Positions 58,557-64,000 of a DNA stretch of 64,000 nucleotides are shown in pieces (the stretch's first letter is position 1; each line of letters opens with the position of its first letter). A program made the position numbers and the translations under genes. The notes below the pieces were generated by a model. The model ran no database searches. It worked only from the letters and a program-made list of their open reading frames with translations, and was not told the origin of the DNA. Origin of the DNA: Oscillospiraceae bacterium (GTDB taxonomy: Bacteria; Bacillota; Clostridia; Oscillospirales; Acutalibacteraceae); assembly GCA_009785335.1 (NCBI GenBank), contig WQWM01000001.1:157202-221201 (forward strand), given 5' to 3'.

Positions 58557-59012
58557 TTATCTTTTTAGTCGTAGTGTAACATTAATTTGCGGGCAATGTT
58601 GCGCCAGCATTTTGATCAAAGCTTGATGTATTGCATTACCAAACGAGTTGACGTGATATTTTACGCCATTGCGAAAACGAAACACATAATGAAATGCGTA
58701 GCCCTCTCCTACTGGTTCATAAAGCCCTCGGTGCGACATCCTTGTGAACTGTACTTGCTCAAGCTCATGCAGCGGCAATAACACTGCGCTGCCTAGTCTT
58801 TGGCGATAAAACCAGCTTTTGTTCAGCACCGTGCGTCGGATGCCCAGCTTTTCACTCAGCGCAACAAGCCGCAAACCTGGTCTGTCGTGAAACTCTACCG
58901 TTGTTTTCGCAGAAAAACCTTTCTCGATACGGCGAAGCTCCGCTTCAGTAAGATTCAAATGTTGCATGTGCCGCGCATGTTTTCGGCTGCGGCCAATTTT
59001 GGTGATATCCAT
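58557..59012 (-). CDS. Conserved hypothetical protein
   Basis: The 151-residue soluble protein is basic at the start (ITKIGRSRKHARHMQHLNLTEAELRRIEKGF) and has a beta-rich centre (RPGLRLVALSEKLGIRRTVLNKSWFYRQRLGSAVLLPLHELEQV) that looks like a PH-like or ligand-binding fold. No family recognised with confidence. AAAGGGGAAGTCCT precedes the ATG. Third gene of the 59915-58557 operon. Confidence 0.7.
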   Translation of the reverse strand: MDITKIGRSRKHARHMQHLNLTEAELRRIEKGFSAKTTVEFHDRPGLRLVALSEKLGIRRTVLNKSWFYRQRLGSAVLLPLHELEQVQFTRMSHRGLYEPVGEGYAFHYVFRFRNGVKYHVNSFGNAIHQALIKMLAQHCPQINVTLRLKR

Positions 59013-59024
59013 AGGACTTCCCCT

Positions 59025-59255
59025 TTACAGCGTAAATTGCTCCGGCTCAAACTCCGGCAGCAACGGCGCACGCTCGGGCCTGCGCTTGATGGGGTCATAC
59101 TCATATTTCTTGCACAGCGAATCAGGCAGCATCACGCCGCAGTGCGGGCAAAGAATACTGCCGAGATCGGGCGCAGGTTTGCCATGCAGGCACAGCGCAC
59201 AGCTGGGTTCATAGTTTTTGCTGTGAAACAGGGGGCGTGTTTTTTTGTGGCTCAT
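59025..59255 (-). CDS. Small zinc-ribbon protein
   Basis: The 76-residue protein has one CALC...CPHC pair suited to a single zinc ion, otherwise Pro/Arg-rich ends. GGAGATAGCTC precedes the ATG, which sits three bases after the upstream gene's stop. Function unknown; it is framed by two other unknown genes of the same operon. Confidence 0.7.
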   Translation of the reverse strand: MSHKKTRPLFHSKNYEPSCALCLHGKPAPDLGSILCPHCGVMLPDSLCKKYEYDPIKRRPERAPLLPEFEPEQFTL

Positions 59256-59258
59256 GAG

Positions 59259-59915
59259 CTATCTCCTCTTTTGTTTAGCTTGGCGTCTGATATGCTGCCA
59301 AGCACGTTTGTTTTCAGGCGTGTGTCCCACGCGCAGGTCAGGCAGATACTCTTGCAGCAGGTCAATCAGCCGCTGACTCCCCGCTCCTTCTGCACTGAAT
59401 TTTCGGCCATTGCTGGTGTGCACAGTCAGCCTGTTGCCTTTGCGGCGCACCCAAACAACTTTGCTCAGCGGCAACAGCACAATCTTCAGTGAGGGAGACA
59501 ACAACATAAAATTTTCTGTCACTGTTGCGCTGCCGAACTGATCGGCATGCTTGTTGAGTTCAGCATCAAATTGCCGAAAGGCTTCTTCGTCCATGTTAAA
59601 ATCTTGGTGCGTTTGCGCAATTTTTCCGCAAAGCAAAAACAACTGCACCGCCCCAATGAAGGCCGCAAGCGCAGACGGAAACACGGGCGTCGCCAACAAT
59701 ACCACACCAGCACCAAGGAATATCCAGGCGAGGGCAAACATGATTTTTCTCCGCTTAAGGTATATCGCAAATGTTTCTGACAATGCGGATGAAACTATCT
59801 GTTGTTCAACGGCTGGCTCTTGCACGCCAAAGTTCGGGTTTGCAGCTCCGCAGCTTTGGCAGGTTTGCTGCGTGTGCAACAACACATTTTTGCAATATTC
59901 ACAATGATTGTGCAT
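59259..59915 (-). CDS. Zinc-ribbon protein with two membrane helices
   Basis: The 218-residue protein opens with CEYCKNVLLHTQQTCQSCG (zinc ribbon), then two adjacent helices (IMFALAWIFLGAGVVLLAT; SALAAFIGAVQLFLLCG) and a C-terminal cytoplasmic domain of PH-like appearance (KIVLLPLSKVVWVRRKGNRLTVHTSNGRKF). Function unknown. AGGAGAATTGCT precedes the ATG. First gene of its operon. Confidence 0.75.
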   Translation of the reverse strand: MHNHCEYCKNVLLHTQQTCQSCGAANPNFGVQEPAVEQQIVSSALSETFAIYLKRRKIMFALAWIFLGAGVVLLATPVFPSALAAFIGAVQLFLLCGKIAQTHQDFNMDEEAFRQFDAELNKHADQFGSATVTENFMLLSPSLKIVLLPLSKVVWVRRKGNRLTVHTSNGRKFSAEGAGSQRLIDLLQEYLPDLRVGHTPENKRAWQHIRRQAKQKRR

Positions 59916-59950
59916 AGCAATTCTCCTATATGTTTTATCATTCTATAATC

Positions 59951-59979
59951 ATATTATCATATTTTTCGGCGCAGGTCAA
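59951..59979 (-). promoter_or_regulatory. Promoter of the 59915 operon
   Basis: Minus strand TTGACC (59974-59979), 17 bases, TAATAT (59951-59956), overlapping the end of ylbJ. Confidence 0.65.
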
Positions 59980-61006
59980 GCTCCAGTATCACAAACACGC
60001 AAAAAATCAGCAGCGCAATGCCCGCAGGCGCCGAAACCGCCCACAACCGCACCGGCATAGACGCTCCCGCCACTGCCGCAACGCTCACCGCCGTGTGCAC
60101 CGGAAAGACCCTCACCAGCACCGCGCATAGCCCCGCTGCCAAGCCACCATGCAGCAGCCGTGCCAGCCAGAATTTCCACAGCGGCAACCCAGTCGATTTC
60201 ACATCCCCCAGCACCTGCGCATGCACGCCCAGCCCGCCCCACGCGAGCCCCGCCGCCAGCATTGGCAAACTCGCCTGCGCGTTCACCATCGCTGCCGTGC
60301 CAGTGCTCACTTCCAACAGCATTTGCAGATAGGGTATCGCGCCCCACCAGCCAAATGGCAACAACTGCAACAAGCTCGTGAGCGCACCAAACAGCACCAC
60401 CCATCCGCAGACCAAGATAATCGACTTTGTGGCTTGGGCCACTGCAATTAACAGCGAACCCGTAGGGGCGACCGTCCTCGGTCGCCCGCCACCCTCAACA
60501 CGCGCATTCGGGCGACCGAGACGTTCGCCCCTAGTTACAAACCGCACACACAATCCCACCAGCAAACTCCCCACTGTCAGCGCAGCCAACACCACCACGC
60601 CCGCCGCGCGATTGCCCAGCATACCCGCACCCACCGCGCCAATCAGAAACCCCGGCCCGGCATTTACGCAAAACAATTGCAACCGCTGCGCTTGTTCCTG
60701 CGTGAGCTGCCCCCGCGCATGCAATTGCGCAACCACTTTCGCGCCCACAGGGTAGCCACCCAGCAGCCCCAACAACATTGCACCAGCCCCGGGGTATTTC
60801 GTTCGCCCCCGCCCGCTCAGCTGCACATATATCGCCGCAATCACGAAAAACGGATACAGCGCGGGAATAATTACATTGCCGCACAGCGCAAGCGCAGCAC
60901 GTGCACCCTGCATAGCAAGCGGCGCATGCAACACCAGCGCAACGGCTAACACAACACACGCAACCAGCGCAAGTGGATTTTTCAAGCGAACAATCATCTG
61001 TTTCAT
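59957..61006 (-). CDS. ylbJ: Sporulation integral membrane protein YlbJ-like (Gate domain), with in-frame repeat insertion
   Basis: The 349-residue protein has about eight helices and the Gate/nucleoside-recognition layout of YlbJ: ALCGNVIIPALYPFFVIAAI, GLLGGYPVGAKVV, and a repeated GWVVLFGALTSLLQLLP half. YlbJ is needed for spore cortex formation in Bacillus. Between residues about 157 and 181 the loop GERLGRPNARVEGGGRPRT comes from a 73-bp REPIN-like element (60462-60534) without breaking the frame. The start at 61006 (MKQMIVRL) lacks a strong ribosome site. It is divergent from yqfC. Confidence 0.85.
   Translation of the reverse strand: MKQMIVRLKNPLALVACVVLAVALVLHAPLAMQGARAALALCGNVIIPALYPFFVIAAIYVQLSGRGRTKYPGAGAMLLGLLGGYPVGAKVVAQLHARGQLTQEQAQRLQLFCVNAGPGFLIGAVGAGMLGNRAAGVVVLAALTVGSLLVGLCVRFVTRGERLGRPNARVEGGGRPRTVAPTGSLLIAVAQATKSIILVCGWVVLFGALTSLLQLLPFGWWGAIPYLQMLLEVSTGTAAMVNAQASLPMLAAGLAWGGLGVHAQVLGDVKSTGLPLWKFWLARLLHGGLAAGLCAVLVRVFPVHTAVSVAAVAGASMPVRLWAVSAPAGIALLIFCVFVILELDLRRKI
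60462..60534. repeat. REPIN-like element inside ylbJ
   Basis: GTAGGGGCGACCGTCCTCGG... spacer ...GGGCGACCGAGACGTTCGCCCCTA; both halves present and arms of GGCGACCG type, read through in frame as about 24 codons. Confidence 0.8.
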
Positions 61007-61056
61007 GGTAATAGGTATGTGCGCAACAGAATATGCATGCTTGTGGAGGTGATTGA

Positions 61057-61350
61057 ATGCCAAAGCAAAAGATATCATTTAGCGCAAAGGTTCGGCTGGC
61101 AGGCGAGGCACTGGATGTGCCCGCACGTGCGCTGCCGGGTTTTTGCCATATCGAGTTGATGCAAAATCGTCAGGCCGTCATTGAAGGCGTGAAGGGCGTG
61201 CTGGGCTACAGCGAAGATGAAATCAAGCTGAACATGAGCGATTTGGTGGTCACCTTTCGCGGGCAGGGACTAACCATTTCGGGCTATCAACAGGAAGCAC
61301 TGACCATGAGCGGCACCATTTTTCAATTAACAATGGACAATGGACAATGA
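61057..61350 (+). CDS. yqfC: YabP/YqfC family sporulation protein
   Basis: The 97-residue protein shows the YabP/YqfC pattern: HIELMQNRQAVIEGVKGVLGYSEDEIKLNMSDLVVTFRGQGLTISGYQQEALTMSGTI. In Bacillus, YqfC acts in the mother cell under sigma-E. GTGGAGGTGATTGA precedes the ATG. The last few residues (LTMDNGQ) come from the heptad repeats of the element inserted behind it. yqfD follows. Confidence 0.92.
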   Translation: MPKQKISFSAKVRLAGEALDVPARALPGFCHIELMQNRQAVIEGVKGVLGYSEDEIKLNMSDLVVTFRGQGLTISGYQQEALTMSGTIFQLTMDNGQ

Positions 61351-61458
61351 ACAATTTGGGTTGCCCAACACGCGCAACGCCAGTGATGGGCGATTTAAAT
61401 TGGGTATGGGCGAAGCCCATCAAACATTGTCAATTGTACATTGTCAATTGTACATTGG
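61332..61458. repeat. MITE-like element with ACAATGG/CAATTGTA heptad ends
   Basis: ACAATGGACAATGGACAATGAACAAT at the left and ATTGTCAATTGTACATTGTCAATTGTACATTG at the right are roughly inverted; between them lies a hairpin-rich core (GATGGGC...GGGCGAAGCCCATC). It separates the yqfC stop from the yqfD start. Confidence 0.65.
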
Positions 61459-61465
61459 AGAAATT

Positions 61466-62623
61466 ATGCTTTTCATCAAACTCATGCGCTGGCTACGCGG
61501 CTATGTTTGTTTTTCAGCTTCGGATGGATTTCCGGAGCGGTTTTTGAACTTATGCAATCAAGCTGGCATTGCCATGTGGGATGTTGCCTGGCGGGGCTGC
61601 AACATGCACGGCATCACCGACCGCCACGGCTTTGTTGCCATGCAGCAATGTGCCCCTCCCGCAGGCATCACGCTGAAAGTTAGGGGCAAACGCGGGCTGC
61701 CCTTTGCCGTGCATGCCTATCGCAAGCGCACAGGATTACTGGCAGGCGTCGCGGTGTGTTTAATTACCCTGGCGGTGCTGTCTAGCATGATTTGGACCAT
61801 TGAGGTGCAGGGCAACGAAACCATCGCCACCGAGGAAATTCTGCAAGTGCTGCACGAACAGGGCCTGCGCCTTGGCGTGCGCCGCAACAGCCTTGACCCG
61901 CGCAGTATGGCCGAAACCGCACAGCAAGCACTACCCGGCGTGGGCTGGCTAACCGTGAACCTACGCGGCAGCAGCGCGGTCATCGAACTGCGCGAAGAAC
62001 ACAGCGTGCAACCTTGGCTCACCACTGACCAACCGCAGCATATCATCGCGGCAAAGGCTGGGCAAATTCGCATTTTCGAACTCTACCAAGGGCAGGCGGA
62101 AATCATGGTGGGCGACGCGGTGTATGCAGGCGCACTGCTGGCCAATGCCCGCATGCAAAACCGCGATGAAACCTTCCGCTATGTGGCAGCAGATGCCTAT
62201 GTGGTCGCACGCACGGTGGTCACCGGGCACGGTGAAGCCCCTCGCAGCCGCATGGTGCACAGGCTTGCGCCCAGCCGCACGCGCTACCGCTTGCAGGTGC
62301 TGAATTTCACTATTCCCTTAGGCCGACAAACACAGAGCGCGACCATCGACACCACATTTCATCTTGAGCTTGCCGGGCGAATCATGCCCTTGGCGCTGCA
62401 CCGTCACAGCGAAATCACCGCGCAGCCGCAACAGCGCATTCTCACCGACCGCCAGCTGCAACTCTCCGCAGCCGCTGAGTTCTTCAACTGGGCCTACACC
62501 CACACCCGTGCCGCGCAAATGCTGGAGCAAGACATCACCGTTGAGCTCACGCAAGACTACGCCCGCGTGGTGCTGCACGGTGCGGCGTATGAGAACATTG
62601 GCTTTGCGGTTGCGGTGGAATGA
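61466..62623 (+). CDS. yqfD: Sporulation protein YqfD
   Basis: The 385-residue protein starts MLFIKLMRWLRGYVCFSASDGFPERFLNLCNQAGI, the YqfD signature, then a single helix (LLAGVAVCLITLAVLSSMIWTI) and a long outer domain with VQGNETIATEEILQVLHEQGLRLGVRRNSLD and PGVGWLTVNLRGSSAVIELRE. YqfD is a sigma-E-dependent spore-formation protein. TTGGAG precedes the ATG at 61466; the track start at 61340 is inside the repeat element. Confidence 0.95.
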   Translation: MLFIKLMRWLRGYVCFSASDGFPERFLNLCNQAGIAMWDVAWRGCNMHGITDRHGFVAMQQCAPPAGITLKVRGKRGLPFAVHAYRKRTGLLAGVAVCLITLAVLSSMIWTIEVQGNETIATEEILQVLHEQGLRLGVRRNSLDPRSMAETAQQALPGVGWLTVNLRGSSAVIELREEHSVQPWLTTDQPQHIIAAKAGQIRIFELYQGQAEIMVGDAVYAGALLANARMQNRDETFRYVAADAYVVARTVVTGHGEAPRSRMVHRLAPSRTRYRLQVLNFTIPLGRQTQSATIDTTFHLELAGRIMPLALHRHSEITAQPQQRILTDRQLQLSAAAEFFNWAYTHTRAAQMLEQDITVELTQDYARVVLHGAAYENIGFAVAVE

Positions 62624-62624
62624 G

Positions 62625-62748
62625 CCCCCTCAGTCACGCTGCGCGTGCCAGCTCCCCCACGAGGGGAGCCCTTGGCAAAGCATAGACTTTCGGCTGTCGC
62701 CAGAGTCTCCCCCGAGGGGGAGATGTCGCGGAGCGACAGAGGGGGTGT
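62625..62748. repeat. Composite dispersed repeat
   Basis: CCTCAGTCACGCTGCGCGTG...CAGCTCCCCC ACGAGGGGAGCC followed by TCTCCCCCGAGGGGGAGATGTCGCGGAGCGACAGAGGGGGT, combining both repeat types seen at 50660 and 50771. Confidence 0.7.
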
Positions 62749-62754
62749 GCAATG

Positions 62755-62783
62755 AAAAACCCGACAGCGATGTGCTGCCGGGT
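62755..62783 (-). terminator. Terminator of the 51-residue gene
   Basis: Minus strand CCCGGCAGC-ACATC-GCTGTCGGG then TTTTTC. Confidence 0.8.
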
Positions 62784-62788
62784 GGGTG

Positions 62789-62944
62789 TTATGCTTTGTT
62801 GTCGTCGTTTGCAAAGTGTTGGAGCATCGCCTTCACATCGTCCATCACCTGCTCATCCGTGTCGTACCCACGCGCGGTGGCGAACATGCGGTAAGCCTCT
62901 AATTTTGCGGATAGTTTCTCAATGATCTCAGCTGAGTTTGCCAT
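62789..62944 (-). CDS. 51-residue hypothetical protein
   Basis: MANSAEIIEKLSAKLEAYRM... ending HFANDDNKA: a soluble, helical, acidic mini-protein. GAAAGGAGCAAAAGTT precedes the ATG and a terminator follows the stop by five bases, so it is a well-framed single gene. No family recognised. Missing from the ORF track because of its length. Confidence 0.75.
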   Translation of the reverse strand: MANSAEIIEKLSAKLEAYRMFATARGYDTDEQVMDDVKAMLQHFANDDNKA

Positions 62945-63066
62945 AACTTTTGCTCCTTTCGCAAGTGTTGTTTATATTGTACCACACTTCGCGATAAAAA
63001 TCAAGCAAAAGTTGTTGCATCTAAAACCAGCAGCGGGCGGGCTGCCGGGGTTCCCACAGGAAGGAT

Positions 63067-63831
63067 TTATCCTAACCAATTTATTATCCCAGCTATAACT
63101 CCAACTATAGAGGCAAAACCTACTAGCAATAGCGCTTGACCGACAACATCCACAATCTCGGGGACGTTTCTATCCCCAATTATAGTAGCCAGAATCAAAA
63201 ACACCACAACAGAAAAAATCAACGTAACACTGCTTATAATCAATAACCACGGTGTTGTTGTCCCGCCGCTGCTTGCACCACGCGCAAACCGCGCTTCGGC
63301 AGCAGCCATGTCATTGCACAGGCGGCCTTGGGCAAAGGCAAAGGTTGTGCCCGCAATACCCGCCGAGATATCGGTGGGCAGGTTCATTGTTGCTTCAATG
63401 CGCAGCAAATTCACGCCGCGCACATCAACGTGAATGTACCTTGGCAGTGCAGTTGCATTGATAGTAACTCGCTGCAACAATCGACCATCGCCAAAAAACG
63501 CAATGCTTCCTCCACGAATCCCTGTGCCATCTATGCGTCCAATGTATCCGCTTAATGTCGCATGCTGTCCTCTGAGATTATGCAAAGTAAAAGAACTTCC
63601 CGTGCTTAAGGGACTTGCTTGAACTGGAAAACGCAATGCATTTGCATAGGATACGCCGCCCATAACCGCGCTTCCAACAACGGCATTCCGTCCGATACCC
63701 GTGCTACCAAGTTGATGCGGCGGCACGGCTTGCGTAAGTATCACCTGCCGTGCGCTGGCTTGCGTTGCCAGAGGAATGAGCATCAGCACCGCCAATGCCA
63801 CAGCGAGAATTGATTTGATTGTCTTCTTCAT
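63067..63831 (-). CDS. Secreted NPCBM-like domain protein with C-terminal helices
   Basis: The 254-residue protein has a signal peptide (MKKTIKSILAVALAVLMLIPLATQASA), then an NPCBM-like beta-sandwich (YANALRFPVQASPLSTGSSFTLHNLRGQHATLSGYIGRIDGTG...IAFFGDGRLLQRV...VDVRGVNLLRIEA), a carbohydrate-binding type, and two C-terminal helices (LLIISSVTLIFSVVVFLILAT; ALLLVGFASIVGVIAGIINWL). It is thus held on the outer membrane face. AAAGGAG nine bases before the ATG at 63831 sets the start; the track's longer frame reads through the promoter. A 17-bp poly-G tract abuts its -10 box. Confidence 0.82.
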   Translation of the reverse strand: MKKTIKSILAVALAVLMLIPLATQASARQVILTQAVPPHQLGSTGIGRNAVVGSAVMGGVSYANALRFPVQASPLSTGSSFTLHNLRGQHATLSGYIGRIDGTGIRGGSIAFFGDGRLLQRVTINATALPRYIHVDVRGVNLLRIEATMNLPTDISAGIAGTTFAFAQGRLCNDMAAAEARFARGASSGGTTTPWLLIISSVTLIFSVVVFLILATIIGDRNVPEIVDVVGQALLLVGFASIVGVIAGIINWLG

Positions 63832-63864
63832 GCGAAACATCTCCTTTGTTAAATAATAACTAAA

Positions 63865-63887
63865 ATTATACCCCCCCCCCCCCCCCC
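63865..63887 (-). promoter_or_regulatory. -10 box abutted by a G17 tract (candidate phase-variable promoter)
   Basis: Minus strand: seventeen G (63871-63887) directly before TATAAT (63865-63870), then TTTTAGTTA and AAAGGAGAT. Leader and homopolymer placement repeat those of the promoter at 18193. No TTGACA is visible upstream of the tract; the sequence there is A-rich. From 63888 to 64000 no gene is supported. Confidence 0.6.
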
Positions 63888-64000
63888 TTTTTTTAATTTT
63901 TTTCTCTTTTTTTCTTCGGGGGCAATATAGAGAAAAAAAAGATGGGGCGGGGGGAGGGTTCATGTTTACGGAGAGAGGACTTTCTTTCCTCTTCATGCAA

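Noticed and set aside
63867-63890. Poly-G tract as pure assembly noise
   Set aside because: Length may be uncertain, but two such tracts sit at the identical place in a shared promoter-leader block, so position is meaningful even if length is not.

Overview
The window reads as the chromosome of a low-to-mid GC Gram-positive, spore-forming Clostridia-type bacterium, perhaps Oscillospirales-like; the exact lineage cannot be fixed from sequence alone. The evidence is a set of Firmicute sporulation genes (yqfC, yqfD, ylbJ, a YlmC/YmxH protein, a SpoIID-type enzyme), the Firmicute pair holB-ricT, class B-type sortases, a SipW-type signal peptidase, strong AGGAGG Shine-Dalgarno sites and many consensus TTGACA-N17-TATAAT promoters. 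Intergenic space is loaded with short dispersed palindromic repeats of at least three families.

Layout. 1-6230: an SAM methyltransferase (cut by the window edge), gpmI, a compact candidate type I toxin-antitoxin module (2079-2416), a membrane acyltransferase, two lipoproteins and an iron-type alcohol dehydrogenase. 6278-11540: a repeat cluster, a Gly/Cys/Asn-rich protein, three tandem paralogous acidic membrane proteins, then holB-ricT-ferredoxin. 11554-17405: an XRE regulator, a membrane protein with an almost leaderless start, an M19 dipeptidase, an OFA-type MFS carrier with a 35-residue companion peptide, an AEC-family carrier and tRNA-Ser(GGA). 17475-22939: an orphan gene driven by a promoter whose spacer is a 12-bp poly-G tract, an operon of small enzymes and redox proteins (BFD domains, DUF3788, DUF3795, two VOC proteins), metK, and an A+T-richer orphan.

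23035-30239 (minus strand): a SpoIID-like protein that looks circularly permuted and carries a cytoplasmic CinA-like domain, three single-helix micropeptides, a class B-type sortase, cinA, thiI and a cysteine desulfurase. 30643-50326 (plus strand) is a surface-display locus: a second sortase with a cytoplasmic CinA/MoCF-like N-terminus, a 5022-residue DUF11-repeat protein ending in Cys/Asn arrays and an IPKTN-type sorting signal, a membrane-anchored solute-binding-like protein, a SipW-type signal peptidase and a four-helix protein. I regard 23-50 kb as one cell-envelope island and the most unusual part of the window.

50327-53043 is repeat-rich and includes a DUF559 endonuclease gene bracketed by 65-bp near-perfect inverted repeats. 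53044-64000: diacylglycerol-kinase-type lipid kinase plus YlmC, a GH27 alpha-galactosidase with an inserted carbohydrate-binding-like module, a PASTA pseudokinase, a YhhN family protein, zinc-ribbon membrane proteins, ylbJ (with a palindromic element inserted in frame), yqfC-yqfD (with a MITE-like element between them), and an NPCBM-type secreted protein whose -10 box abuts a 17-bp poly-G tract.

Start codons were chosen from Shine-Dalgarno spacing and often differ from the ORF track, which starts many frames too far upstream. All family names are from recognition of motifs by eye; no database search was possible.
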